Positions 8,102 to 16,759 are shown, numbered from the stretch's first letter. The stretch: DNA of 32,210 nt from Ignavibacteriota bacterium (GCA_016219595.1 JACRLY010000075.1:1-32210); one strand, 5' to 3'. Notes: generated by a model not told the origin, from the sequence alone. Translations and numbers: made by a program.

Positions 8102-8734
8102 ATGAGAAAAATAAAATATCTCCTGTCAATCATACCCATTTTATTGTTATCATCATGTTTAGTAACTCTCAATACTTTATTCGAACCGAAAGATTATATT
8201 CAATTTGATTCAATTTTAGGAAAATGGGGAACACTGGATTCAAATAAGGTCGGAAGTTATTGGGAATTTGTTCAGCAAAAATGTGACAGCAACGAAAATT
8301 GCATTTCTTATAATTTAGTTCACTATGAAGTTAGTGGGAGCAAGGCAGGGGATACAGTAAATTTTTTTATTGGAATCGGCAAAATCGGAAAATCATATTT
8401 CATGGAAATATCACCAAATGACATAACTTCAAGTACTGATAAAACAGGCATTGAAAAAATTGATAATTCGTTTTATAAAATGCATATTTTAAGAGCAAAC
8501 ACAATTCATAAGATTAACATTTTAAACGATACTCTACTGCTGTTAGGAATAAACAACGTTTGGTATGAAAATAATGTATTGAAAGGCAGAGTAAAATTAT
8601 CTCACGTATCAAGAAAAAATGCAGAGGAGGAAATCATTACTGCTTCAACAATGGAATTGAAAAAATTTGCTAAAAAATTTGCGGAACATAAAGAGGTATT
8701 CACTGATACTCTAATGCTTGTTAAATTAAAATAA
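8102..8734 (+). CDS. Uncharacterised lipoprotein
   Basis: Starting at ATG 8102 the 210-residue product begins MRKIKYLLSIIPILLLSSC, a textbook lipoprotein signal with lipobox LSSC. Starting at the in-frame TTG 8075 would bury that signal behind nine extra residues. Upstream AGTGG is only a weak ribosome site. The mature domain is beta-rich (DSILGKWGTLDSNKVGSYWEFVQQ, then KIGKSYFMEISPND, DTLLLLGINNVWYENN) and contains a CDSNENC pair that could form a disulfide. The ILGKW..gs.WeF pattern resembles small lipocalin-like lipoproteins, but I cannot assign a family. It stands alone, with no terminator visible after it. Confidence 0.7.
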   Translation: MRKIKYLLSIIPILLLSSCLVTLNTLFEPKDYIQFDSILGKWGTLDSNKVGSYWEFVQQKCDSNENCISYNLVHYEVSGSKAGDTVNFFIGIGKIGKSYFMEISPNDITSSTDKTGIEKIDNSFYKMHILRANTIHKINILNDTLLLLGINNVWYENNVLKGRVKLSHVSRKNAEEEIITASTMELKKFAKKFAEHKEVFTDTLMLVKLK

Positions 8735-8866
8735 TAATTGCTAAAAATCAGATTGTTGAAAATTTCCCTTTATCATCTCTCATAAGTTTCATAACTTAAA
8801 CAACATATTATTGTACAAATCGTGTCTATTTATGATTAAATTAAATCATAGAGAGCAGCAGAATGA

Positions 8867-9829
8867 ATGTTGAACAAGAAAGCAAGAAAAATATTGAGAA
8901 CTGTTGATGTGTTAATAATATTGGTTGCAATATCTGTTGCAGCTACAGTCAGAATATCATACTCTTTGTACAGTCCCGGAGGATATGAACAGAAAATAGC
9001 TTTCTTCAAACCGGTTATAGATAAAATGCTCAAAAAAGGCGGAGACAGCACATTTATTTATTCACTCATTACCGATATCCGTACAAAATTCAACGAAAGA
9101 TATGTTAAAATTAACGTAACAGGTTTTTTAAAAAAAGCAGATTATTCAAACAATTATAATTCATTCTCAGTCAGAAAGTGCCGCGAGTTTATAAGAATTA
9201 ATTTCAATGTCCTTGATAAATGCGAAAAAGAATACAATATACCAAAGGAAGTAATTACATCTGTTCTTTGGGTTGAAACAAAACATGGTTCATATCTTGG
9301 AGATAACCACTTACCAAGTGTATATATAAGCACTGCAATGTGCGACCAGCCTGAGTTCATAGAATTGAATAAGAAGGAATTGCACAATAGTTATATCGGA
9401 GACACATCCGAATTACCGGCTCTCGAAAAGAAAATAATTGATAGGGCAAAAAAGAAATCAAACTGGGCAATCAATGAACTGTTATATTTAGGTAAAATCA
9501 ATAAAGCTGCAACTATTCCGGTTCTCGATTTGAATGGTTCATGGGCAGGTGCATTCGGATTATCACAGTTTCTTCCGTCGAGTTATTTCAACTGGGCAGT
9601 TGATGGCAATGGCGATGGAGTGATTGACTTGTTCAATGTTGAAGATGCAATATATAGTGTTGCCAATTACCTGAAAAAGAACGGTTGGTCTGATACTTAC
9701 GAAAGCTGGAGGAAATCGGTTTTCCATTATAATAATAGTAATGATTATGTGGATGCAATTCTAAAACTTGCCAACAAACTCGAAGTAAGTTCAATCAAAG
9801 GTGCTGCATCGGGAGCAGAAGGGAAATAA
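8867..9829 (+). CDS. Lytic murein transglycosylase, MltB-like (SLT_2 family)
   Basis: This 320-residue protein has an N-terminal hydrophobic anchor (about residues 11-30), so it is probably tethered to the inner membrane or secreted rather than a lipoprotein. The lysozyme-like domain has VLWVETKHGSYLG, where E137 matches the MltB catalytic glutamate, then GSWAGAFGLSQFLPSSYFNW (from residue 224). DGNGDGVIDLFNVEDAIYSVANYL follows, the usual end of the MltB fold and similar to its calcium-binding loop region. It cleaves the MurNAc-GlcNAc bond of peptidoglycan with 1,6-anhydro formation (family knowledge). ATG 8867 has only a weak purine-rich stretch upstream. It ends 1 bp from the convergent queG stop. 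Confidence 0.87.
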   Translation: MLNKKARKILRTVDVLIILVAISVAATVRISYSLYSPGGYEQKIAFFKPVIDKMLKKGGDSTFIYSLITDIRTKFNERYVKINVTGFLKKADYSNNYNSFSVRKCREFIRINFNVLDKCEKEYNIPKEVITSVLWVETKHGSYLGDNHLPSVYISTAMCDQPEFIELNKKELHNSYIGDTSELPALEKKIIDRAKKKSNWAINELLYLGKINKAATIPVLDLNGSWAGAFGLSQFLPSSYFNWAVDGNGDGVIDLFNVEDAIYSVANYLKKNGWSDTYESWRKSVFHYNNSNDYVDAILKLANKLEVSSIKGAASGAEGK

Positions 9830-9830
9830 T

Positions 9831-10775
9831 CTATTCCCTAATCATACATACATTCCGTTTCAATCCTTTCAGTTTGATTCGTTTTAAAGGACGGTCGTTG
9901 AAGATCGATTTAAATTCAGCATTTGTGAGATTTTCAATAAAATCTTTTGATAATTCTGTTGCATTATTATTCACCCGGAATCCTGACTCAGACGTTTGTT
10001 TTGCAAAACGGTTCCAGGGGCAAACTTCCTGGCAAATGTCACAACCGTAAATTCTCGATTGTGAATTACTCACTATATCGAGTGGTATTTCAACATAGGA
10101 TTTTGTTTCTATTGTCCAATAAGAAATGCATCTTGTTGCATCAACCAAACCGGGTTTGATTATGGCAGAAGTCGGGCATCCTTCGAGGCATTTTGTGCAA
10201 TCACCGCATAAGTCCCTGTGAGGTTCATCTTTTTCAAAATCTACAGTTGTAAGGATAATACCTAAAAAAATCCATGACCCGAATTCCCTTGTTAATATCA
10301 AGCTGTTTTTACCTTGCCAACCCACTCCTGCTCTTTGAGCCAATAACTTTTCCGGTAATGTACCTGAATCTACGAAAGTCATATTCGTACTTTCAGGAAA
10401 TAGCTCTTTTATTTTATCGGCGAGTTGAACAAGTTTCAGTTTTATTAATTTATGATAATCCTTACCCCAGGCATAACGTGAAATCTTTCCTTTATTCGAA
10501 TCGGAGTATTGTTCCTTAACCGGATTGTAATAATTAATCACAGTAACAATTGCTGTCTTGCAGCCATCGAGTATTAAATTCGGTTCAAATCTCTCATCTA
10601 CATTGCGTTCAAGGTATTTCAATGTTCCATGCCTGCCCTCACTTATCCATTTCATGAATACTTCTTTTTCCTCATTAAAAGGTTCCGTATTCGCAAAACC
10701 GATTTTATCGAAACCGATAGATAGAGAATATTTGATTATCTTATCTTTATATGATTGTTCCACTATTATATTCAA
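9831..10775 (-). CDS. queG: Epoxyqueuosine reductase QueG
   Basis: This cobalamin- and Fe-S-dependent enzyme performs the last step of queuosine synthesis on tRNA, reducing epoxyqueuosine to queuosine. The 314 residues show FVDSGTLPEKLLAQRAGVGW (D136 in the position of the family's catalytic Asp), GKNSLIL, and two 4Fe-4S ligand sets: C190-x2-C-x2-C-x3-C200 and C245-x2-C-x3-C252, with C216 between. The end (LKGLKRNVCMIRE) matches the catalytic core; the C-terminal HEAT-like extension of some QueG proteins is absent. The start is most likely TTG 10775; a GTG four codons later is the alternative, and no ATG or strong ribosome site is available. No other queuosine gene is in the window. Confidence 0.93.
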   Translation of the reverse strand: MNIIVEQSYKDKIIKYSLSIGFDKIGFANTEPFNEEKEVFMKWISEGRHGTLKYLERNVDERFEPNLILDGCKTAIVTVINYYNPVKEQYSDSNKGKISRYAWGKDYHKLIKLKLVQLADKIKELFPESTNMTFVDSGTLPEKLLAQRAGVGWQGKNSLILTREFGSWIFLGIILTTVDFEKDEPHRDLCGDCTKCLEGCPTSAIIKPGLVDATRCISYWTIETKSYVEIPLDIVSNSQSRIYGCDICQEVCPWNRFAKQTSESGFRVNNNATELSKDFIENLTNAEFKSIFNDRPLKRIKLKGLKRNVCMIRE

Positions 10776-10879
10776 TAAAAATCGATAAATTATTTTTACG
10801 ATTATGTATTAAACATGCAAAATATTATTATTCAAAGTTAAATTATTATTTTAATTTAATATAAAATTAAATAGGTAAA

Positions 10880-11117
10880 ATGAAATTGAATTTTAAATTT
10901 GATTTAGAAGAATATAATAAAAAAAATAGATGAAGAAACCGGCTCTATTCTTTTTTATAAAAAAGAATATAAAGGTATTCCTGATAAAGTTATTAATGGC
11001 GATGGCTGGACTGTTGAAATGAAGGACGATTCTATTGTCGTCATAGATATATATAAACCAAAAATTTTAATCGAACAGATAATAAATTCTTATATGGATT
11101 CAACAGCCATTAACTAA
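10880..11117 (+). pseudogene. Small hypothetical gene with a homopolymer frameshift
   Basis: From ATG 10880 (AGG about 5 bases upstream) the frame reads MKLNFKFDLEEYNKKNR and stops at TGA 10931. Removing one A from the A8 run at 10919-10926 gives an uninterrupted product of about 78 residues ending at TAA 11115-11117: ...EEYNKKIDEETGSILFYKK, then a stretch with DGWTVEMKDDSIVVIDIYKP. The joined frame has balanced charge and alternating hydrophobics, so it looks like a real small protein. I recognise no family. The gene fills most of the otherwise empty gap between queG and the Rieske gene. It may be a decayed gene or carry a sequencing indel. Confidence 0.5.
10946..10969. repeat. Perfect 24-bp palindrome
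   Basis: TATTCTTTTTTA is immediately followed by its exact reverse complement with no loop (centre 10957/10958). It lies inside the small frameshifted gene, where it encodes FYKKE-like codons. It is AT-rich, so chance is possible. Confidence 0.6.
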
Positions 11118-11158
11118 TATATATTTCAATTATCTGTTAAAAAAGAAACAAATATACT

Positions 11159-11566
11159 CTATAAATTCTCTCTCCACTTCGGAATTTCAAATTCGGGAAA
11201 TTCAATATAAATTTTTCCCTCTTTTTCAATTATTTCATATTTCTTCAGACTCCTTAATCCTTGCAGGTGATTAATATTTTTCCCGGTTTCAAGTTCATAG
11301 GTCCAGCCATGCTCGGGACAGCTAACCTTCAAATCCTGAATTATACCGTCATAAATTTTATCCTGGTGTCGGTGGGGGCATATATTCGATAAGCAGTAAA
11401 GATTACCGTCTCTTCTGAAAACAGCTAATTGTTTATCCATATCATCGTCAAAAATGAACTGGTATCCTTTCCCATCATAAATATTTTTTGCATTGCAGAG
11501 AAAGATATATTCTTTATCGTTTTTAGTTAATCTGTCTTTTATATTTTCCAGGTATAGTTTTATCAT
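11159..11566 (-). CDS. Rieske [2Fe-2S] protein
   Basis: This soluble 135-residue protein has no signal peptide. It carries the Rieske ligand pair C63-P-H65 and C83-x2-H86 (CPHR ... CPEHGW), spaced 17 residues between motifs. The size and CPEHGW ending resemble small Rieske ferredoxins and NirD-like subunits rather than bc1-complex Rieske proteins, which have an N-terminal membrane anchor. It starts two bases after the stop of the MBL hydrolase gene (TGATATG), so the two are translationally coupled. An electron-transfer role for a linked oxidoreductase or for the hydrolase is inferred; no oxygenase gene is present in the window. Confidence 0.88.
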   Translation of the reverse strand: MIKLYLENIKDRLTKNDKEYIFLCNAKNIYDGKGYQFIFDDDMDKQLAVFRRDGNLYCLSNICPHRHQDKIYDGIIQDLKVSCPEHGWTYELETGKNINHLQGLRSLKKYEIIEKEGKIYIEFPEFEIPKWRENL

Positions 11567-11567
11567 A

Positions 11568-12422
11568 TCAATAATGTGTTATTTCAATACTCTCCCCGGC
11601 TGTGAAGCTCTTACTGGTGGCAATAATTTTTGAAGCCTGAATAAAAGCATCGTGTTCATAAATTAAAGTCCACTTTTCTTCATAAGCACGGGAAAATATT
11701 CTCTTCTTTTCTTCAATCGAAAGAAGAGGATTATTATCATATCCCATAACGAAAGGTATATTGACATGAGCATGTGTTGGAGAAAGGTCTGCGCAATATA
11801 GCAAAGTTTGCTGCTCATCGGTAATTTTTACCAATTGCATCGAATTTGTATGTCCGAATACTGTATGAACACTTATACCGGGAAATATTTCACCGTTGTC
11901 CTCAAGCAGTTCAAGCATACCTTCAATAAGCAAAGGTTCATAATCTTCTTTTATAAATGATGCTTTATCCTTATCGGTCGGATTCATAGCCCATTTTAAA
12001 TGGGACTTTTGTACATAATAACGGGCATTTGGAAAAGTAGGAACAAGCTTTCCGTTCCTGTATGTTGTGCTGCCGCCGGCATGGTCAAAATGCAGGTGAG
12101 TCAGTATAACATCTGTTATATCATTGAAATTTACGTTGAATTTTTGCAGGGCATTTTCAATTGATGATTGCTCACGGTCAATATTATAAATTTGTGCAAA
12201 TTTTTCATTGAATTTAGTTCCGTTGCCGGTGTCAACAAGTATGATTTTTTCATCAAATCTTATTAATAAGGGTCTTGCTGATAATGGTATCCTGTTAAGT
12301 TCATCCCCTTGGTTATATGCTTTTGACCATAAAATTTTAGGGACAACACCGAACATTGCACCTCCATCTAATCCGAATACACAAGTTTCAACCGCATCTA
12401 TATCAAATCTGCCTATTCTCAT
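11568..12422 (-). CDS. MBL-fold metallo-hydrolase
   Basis: This 284-residue cytoplasmic protein has the metallo-beta-lactamase superfamily motif H109-L-H111-F-D113-H114, the preceding strand ILVDTG, and later metal ligands in VFGHTNS, YCADLSP and a C-terminal YEHD. The binuclear metal site therefore appears complete. Its overall form is close to AHL-lactonase-like and alkylsulfonatase-like MBL hydrolases, but substrate cannot be read from motifs. ATG 12422 has a GGAT 8 to 9 bases upstream. It is the first of two coupled genes, followed by the Rieske protein. The MarR regulator upstream in the same direction, 112 bp away, is a plausible controller. Confidence 0.88.
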   Translation of the reverse strand: MRIGRFDIDAVETCVFGLDGGAMFGVVPKILWSKAYNQGDELNRIPLSARPLLIRFDEKIILVDTGNGTKFNEKFAQIYNIDREQSSIENALQKFNVNFNDITDVILTHLHFDHAGGSTTYRNGKLVPTFPNARYYVQKSHLKWAMNPTDKDKASFIKEDYEPLLIEGMLELLEDNGEIFPGISVHTVFGHTNSMQLVKITDEQQTLLYCADLSPTHAHVNIPFVMGYDNNPLLSIEEKKRIFSRAYEEKWTLIYEHDAFIQASKIIATSKSFTAGESIEITHY

Positions 12423-12482
12423 TTTATCAATCCAAAAATAATTGATTAAGACTTTTTTACAGGCAGATTATTTCACAATCTC

Positions 12483-12490
12483 CAAATTTA
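12483..12490 (-). promoter_or_regulatory. Candidate -7 element for the MBL-Rieske genes
   Basis: On the minus strand TAAATTTG matches the Bacteroidota TAnnTTTG element, about 60 bp before ATG 12422. No good -33 partner is visible, so this is weak. If real, the MBL-Rieske pair has its own start in addition to read-through from marR. Confidence 0.25.
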
Positions 12491-12534
12491 ATTTTTTTAA
12501 AACTGGAAATTCCCTTTTATAATATTAGATTGAT

Positions 12535-13002
12535 TTAGACTCTGCTTTCCCATTTTTGCATGGCATCGAAAAACAGGACTACGTTCTCAAGTATAACATC
12601 CCTTTTTTCTTTCGGCAAATATTCAAGAATTTCTTCATGAAGTTTTGTGTACTCTTTGATAACATTATCGATAAAACTAACGGCATCCGGGGTTATGTAA
12701 GTCTGAATACCTCTCCTGTCATTCTTATCAATTTGCCTGGAAATCAGGTTTTTGAATTCGAGTGAATTCAGAAGATGAGTGATTCTACCCGGGGTTAGTT
12801 TCATCTGCTGTGCCAGTGCTTTGGTACTAACTGCATTGTTCTCTTTAATAATTCTCAAGCACCTGAATTCAGCCGGGGTAAGTTTAAACTTACTGCTAAA
12901 GAACTGGTCTTTAATCTGACAAAATTTTTCGAGCTGAATTGTAAGGTTTGCCATCATTCGGGCTTGCTCATTTTGAATAGCTGAAATTTTTTTTTCGGAC
13001 AT
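12535..13002 (-). CDS. MarR-family transcriptional regulator
   Basis: The protein has 155 residues from ATG 13002; a TTG seven codons earlier lacks a ribosome site, while GGTG precedes the ATG. The winged helix-turn-helix runs from about residue 40: LTPAEFRCLRIIKENNAV, STKALAQQMKLTPGRITHLLNSLEFKNLI and the wing SRQIDKNDRRGIQTYITP. The DxxDRRG wing motif is diagnostic. The flanking helices would form the dimer interface. MarR proteins bind pseudo-palindromes as dimers and usually release DNA on ligand binding or oxidation. Same-strand MBL and Rieske genes follow, and its own upstream region has nested inverted repeats (13111-13155), so autoregulation is plausible. There is one Cys near the dimer helix (FCQIKDQ), which could be redox-sensitive; that is a guess. 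Confidence 0.88.
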   Translation of the reverse strand: MSEKKISAIQNEQARMMANLTIQLEKFCQIKDQFFSSKFKLTPAEFRCLRIIKENNAVSTKALAQQMKLTPGRITHLLNSLEFKNLISRQIDKNDRRGIQTYITPDAVSFIDNVIKEYTKLHEEILEYLPKEKRDVILENVVLFFDAMQKWESRV

Positions 13003-13110
13003 AGAACACCAAACATTTATCAATGGATAACAATTTATAAAATAAATTTATTACAATTTAAAATAGTTTATGGTATTTTATAAATAAAATATTTGCCTTT
13101 CAATCGGACT

Positions 13111-13155
13111 ATTAAGTCTGTAATTTATAAGTTGCAAACTCTTATATGACTTAAT
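13111..13155. promoter_or_regulatory. Nested inverted repeats upstream of marR and the ppiD-like gene
   Basis: ATTAAGTC (13111-13118) pairs with GACTTAAT (13148-13155). Inside lie TATAAG (13126-13131) / CTTATA (13141-13146), and around the centre AGTT-GCA-AACT (13130-13140). The three dyads have centres within 3 bp of one another. This is a candidate operator for the divergent MarR protein, or a structured leader. Confidence 0.4.
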
Positions 13156-13237
13156 CTTCATGGATTATTTTTTTAAAATTATTAATTAAGGTAAATTTTG
13201 CTTGTTTATTTAATGTTAAGAAACTTTTACCAGAAAA

Positions 13238-13268
13238 TTGGATATTAAATGAAATCTCGATAATTTTG
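13238..13268 (+). promoter_or_regulatory. Candidate promoter of the PpiD-like gene
   Basis: TTG (13238-13240), a 20-nt spacer and TAATTTTG (13261-13268) fit the Bacteroidota housekeeping promoter (-33 TTG, -7 TAnnTTTG). Transcription would begin near 13274, about 50 bp before ATG 13326. Confidence 0.45.
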
Positions 13269-13325
13269 TTGTTCTGATTTTTTCAATTTTAAAAATGATT
13301 ATAATATAAAGGAGATAGTATTCTA

Positions 13326-15503
13326 ATGGGTACAATGGAAAGAATGCGACAGACCTCGCCATATTTTCTCGCTGCTTTTGCTATTTTATTTGTTGGCTTC
13401 ATGGTTGCCTCCGATGCAGACATTGGAAGCCTTCTCAGCCGCAAGGGGAATATTCAGACAGAAGAAATTGGTGTTGTCAATGGTGAAAAGATTTTATACA
13501 AAGACTTCGACCAAAAAGTAAAAGAGTTGATGGAGCAAAAACGCAAGCAGTCCGAAGACCCTAATGCACAAATTGATGAGGACCAGATTGTCAATCAGGT
13601 TTGGAGCCAGATGGTGGACGAAACTCTCCTCAAACAGGAAGCACAAAAAGCCGGAGTTATTGTTTCTGATGAAGAAATACTTGATGTCATGCTTGATAAC
13701 CCGCCTGACTACCTTAGAAAATCTTTTACTGATTCAGCCGGAAATTTTAATAAGCAGGCTTATCTTGAAATAGTGACTGACCCGGAAAAAATCAAAGGGG
13801 CTTTGGGACCTAATGTTAGCGATGAAGAAAAGCAAAAAATAATCGAAGATTTTAAAATGAATCTGATTAACGTCGAAAAATACCTTAGGCAGCAAAAATT
13901 AGCTGAAGGATTGATTGGGGTTGTTTCTACTTCAGTTTCTGCTGTTTCTCCGCTTTATGCAAAAGAAAAATACACTAATGATTTCACATCCTCTGATGTT
14001 GATTTTATATTCTTCAGCAGGGATGAAATACAGGAAAACCAGGTTCAGGTTACTGAAAAAGACATTGCCGATTATTATGATAAACACAAAGAAGCTTACA
14101 AACAAAAACCTCAGAGAAGATTAAAATACATTAAATTTGATTTAGTACCATCTCTCGATGATACTATCAGAGCCGGAAAAAAAGTTGATAAAATTGCAGC
14201 CGACCTGAATTCTGCAACATCACTTCTCAGTAAAGACAGTATTTTTGATTTAAAGATGAGTGAATTTGGCGGCAATACCCAGGATTTTATTTTAATTAAG
14301 GATATACCCGAATTTAAGCTTAGCCTTTTGCAGAGCTTGAATAAAAATGATATTGTCGGACCGGTTATGATTCCTAACGGAATTATATTTCTCAGGCTTG
14401 ATGATAAAAGAACAGGTGAAAAAGAAGTTGTAAAAGCAAGTCACATCTTAATAAATTTCGATAAAGGAAAAGACAGCGCCAGAGCAGAAGCAGAAATGGT
14501 ACTTGCAAAAGCAAAAAGCGGCGAAGATTTTGCTGCGTTAGCACGTCAGTACTCACAGGATAAAAGTTCAGCAGCCCAGGGAGGCGATGTGGGTTACTTT
14601 GCTAAAGGTGCTATGGTTAAACCTTTCGAAGATGCTGCGTTTGCTGCTGAACCAGGCTCCATTGTCGGTCCGGTTGAAACCCAATTCGGTTATCATATTA
14701 TAAAAGTAATCGATAAGAAATCTGAAGAAATCAAATACAGTGAGATTATTATCAGTCCCAATATTTCAACAACAACTAAGAATATGATTTTCAGAAATGC
14801 TTATTCATTCCAAAAACAGGTGGAGGAAGGACATTCATTCGATAATCTTGCTGAAAAATCAAAATACAAAGTTCAGCAGACAATGTTCTTTACAAAAGGT
14901 ACACCTGTTCTCGCATCACAGTATATATCTGATTTAGCATTTGATTCTGAAGCAGGAACTGTTTTTCAGCCAACTGAATTGAAAAACCAGGGCGTGTTTG
15001 TCTGCACAGTTAGCGATGTAAGAGAAGACAAATACAGGCCATTGAAGGATATGAAAGATTATATAAAAGCACAGGTTACCAATATTAAAAAATTGGATGC
15101 ATTGAAATCCAAAGCTGAGAATGCATATAGCAGGGTTGCAGGTCTCGATGCATTAAGCAAAGCCTCGACTATTGACCCATCGCTGCAGATAAAATCTCTT
15201 TCGGCTGTTCAGAATACCGGCAATGTTCAGGGTATCGGCGAAGATTTCGCATTTACGACCTATGCAACAACACTCCCGGTTTTGAGTATTTCAAAGCCGA
15301 TAAGGGGTTCAATGGGTTATTACATTATGCAGGTGAAAAGCCGTGTTGCTCCTCCTGCAGAGAGCGTGAACAAAGGTTACAGGGAATACATCAGCAAAAT
15401 GAAAAAAGATAATTATCAGAAGGAATTCTACCAGTGGTTCGGAAAAATTAAGGAGAATGCCGTAATAGAGGATTTCCGTTTGAAATTTTACAGAGACTAT
15501 TAA
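13326..15503 (+). CDS. Peptidylprolyl isomerase, PpiD/SurA-like, membrane-anchored
   Basis: This 725-residue protein has one N-terminal transmembrane segment (about residues 12-28), which anchors it to the inner membrane facing the periplasm. A SurA_N-type helical region follows (IGVVNGEKILYKDFDQKVKEL to about 200). A canonical parvulin domain spans about 370-470: KASHILINF, EDFAALARQYSQD, GGDVGYFAKGAMVKPFEDAAF, FGYHIIKV. The region before it (about 250-360, ending IVGPVMIPNGIIFLRLDD) looks like a degenerate second parvulin unit. It assists folding of exported and outer-membrane proteins. The start has a strong AAGGAGAT 8 bases upstream. At about 100 residues longer than E. coli PpiD, it fits FCB homologs. 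It is monocistronic, with its own promoter candidate and terminator. Confidence 0.9.
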   Translation: MGTMERMRQTSPYFLAAFAILFVGFMVASDADIGSLLSRKGNIQTEEIGVVNGEKILYKDFDQKVKELMEQKRKQSEDPNAQIDEDQIVNQVWSQMVDETLLKQEAQKAGVIVSDEEILDVMLDNPPDYLRKSFTDSAGNFNKQAYLEIVTDPEKIKGALGPNVSDEEKQKIIEDFKMNLINVEKYLRQQKLAEGLIGVVSTSVSAVSPLYAKEKYTNDFTSSDVDFIFFSRDEIQENQVQVTEKDIADYYDKHKEAYKQKPQRRLKYIKFDLVPSLDDTIRAGKKVDKIAADLNSATSLLSKDSIFDLKMSEFGGNTQDFILIKDIPEFKLSLLQSLNKNDIVGPVMIPNGIIFLRLDDKRTGEKEVVKASHILINFDKGKDSARAEAEMVLAKAKSGEDFAALARQYSQDKSSAAQGGDVGYFAKGAMVKPFEDAAFAAEPGSIVGPVETQFGYHIIKVIDKKSEEIKYSEIIISPNISTTTKNMIFRNAYSFQKQVEEGHSFDNLAEKSKYKVQQTMFFTKGTPVLASQYISDLAFDSEAGTVFQPTELKNQGVFVCTVSDVREDKYRPLKDMKDYIKAQVTNIKKLDALKSKAENAYSRVAGLDALSKASTIDPSLQIKSLSAVQNTGNVQGIGEDFAFTTYATTLPVLSISKPIRGSMGYYIMQVKSRVAPPAESVNKGYREYISKMKKDNYQKEFYQWFGKIKENAVIEDFRLKFYRDY

Positions 15504-15540
15504 TTTGAAATAATTACTCTTAAAAAGTAAAATAGAAAGG

Positions 15541-15574
15541 TCCCCTTCCAAAATTGGATTGGGGATTTTTTTTT
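15541..15574 (+). terminator. Rho-independent terminator of the PpiD-like gene
   Basis: The stem TCCCC...TCCAA / TTGGA...GGGGA (15541-15565), with a small internal bulge, is followed by a run of nine T, about 40 bp after the stop. Confidence 0.85.
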
Positions 15575-15685
15575 GATTGAATGGCAGTTTATTTCATTTA
15601 CAAGTGTTTATATTCTATTCCCTGATAACTACAAAATTCGAAATACTTGCCAAAAATTTCTCAATAATAAGACAGAAAAAAATAT

Positions 15686-16582
15686 CTAATTTTTCCTGGC
15701 TTTCATGGCTAGGATAATTTTATTAAAATCTTCGCTATCAAGGTAATAATGTGAATTGCAGAACTGACATACTAACTCGTTTTGATTTTCGTTCTTCATC
15801 GATTCAATTTCTTCCAGTGGAAGTGTGTATAGTTTATTGATGAAATTATTTTTGGAACAGCGGCAAAAAAAGTCAACTCTCTTACTTTTGATTATGTCAA
15901 AATCAAAAATAATATATGAACTTAAAATTTCAGCAAGGTCTTTTTGCATATTTATTTTATTGGCCAAAGATTCAGAATTTTTTAATTTGTTTTTTACTTC
16001 GGTAATTTCTTTACCTGAAGCACCGGGCAAAGACTGAACAATTATGCCTCCGGAATGAACTGTATTTTTTTCTTCATCGATTAATAAATCAAGTTTGACA
16101 AAAGTTGGAATTTGTTCAGAGCTTATAAAGTAATCTTCGATAATATCTTCAACCAAATCAGATTTAACTTCTATTATTCCGGTAACAGGTTCTCCCTTAT
16201 CATAAAGAATTTTTGACAATTTAAAAAAACCATTTATATAAGGAACAATTTCTTTATTATGCAAATCATCACTTGTTTTGATAAATCCCCTTACTTCCCC
16301 AATAGGCATGGCTTCGGCATACACTTTTTGTATTAATCCATCACTCGTAATATCGAGTATAATTCTTTCTTCACCTTTGAGAAATGAAGAAATAAGAGAA
16401 GCAGATGTTAAATATTTAGCTAAATAAAAAGAAGAAAACTTATCGGTATTATGTTTTTCAATAGCAGTACTTATTGTGTGACTGTTCTTTACAATCGAGG
16501 CTCTGAATTTTCCTTTTTTATCCAAAACTGAAATAATTCTGTCAGCATTAAGAAATTTTGATTTTAATTCTTCGATATTCAT
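15686..16582 (-). CDS. hslO: Hsp33 redox-regulated chaperone
   Basis: This 298-residue cytoplasmic holdase is switched on by oxidation. The N-terminal domain shows ISTAIEKHNTDKFSSFYLAKYLTSASLISSFLKGEERI, the usual Hsp33 substrate-binding fold start, and LPGASGKEI. The C-terminal zinc switch has C240-x-C242 and C272-x2-C275, the four cysteines that bind zinc in the reduced form and form disulfides under oxidative stress (family knowledge). All key residues are present and the length is typical. ATG 16582 has only an A/G-rich stretch upstream. It is monocistronic and convergent with the PpiD-like gene; two proteostasis genes are therefore adjacent, though not co-transcribed. Confidence 0.93.
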   Translation of the reverse strand: MNIEELKSKFLNADRIISVLDKKGKFRASIVKNSHTISTAIEKHNTDKFSSFYLAKYLTSASLISSFLKGEERIILDITSDGLIQKVYAEAMPIGEVRGFIKTSDDLHNKEIVPYINGFFKLSKILYDKGEPVTGIIEVKSDLVEDIIEDYFISSEQIPTFVKLDLLIDEEKNTVHSGGIIVQSLPGASGKEITEVKNKLKNSESLANKINMQKDLAEILSSYIIFDFDIIKSKRVDFFCRCSKNNFINKLYTLPLEEIESMKNENQNELVCQFCNSHYYLDSEDFNKIILAMKARKN

Positions 16583-16692
16583 AATATTTTCTTGATTATA
16601 AAATGAGTTAGGACAATTAAACTGAAGAATTATTATAGTAGTCAGCTAACTTTAAATGAGAGAAGTGACAACATTGAAATATATATAGATAG

Positions 16693-16723
16693 TTTCATAT
16701 GAGCTGAAAATTAATTAAATTTG
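16693..16723 (+). promoter_or_regulatory. Candidate promoter of glgA
   Basis: TAAATTTG (16716-16723) fits TAnnTTTG, with a TTTC (16693-16696) in the -33 position after a 19-nt spacer. The leader would be about 30 nt. Confidence 0.35.
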
Positions 16724-16759
16724 TAAATTGTGAAATTTATTTCTAAATAAAAAATAAAA

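Noticed and set aside
9821..9838. GGGAA...TTCCC at the convergent ends of the MltB-like gene and queG as a terminator
   Set aside because: The stem is only 5 bp, overlaps both stop codons and has no T-run; the symmetry may be chance.
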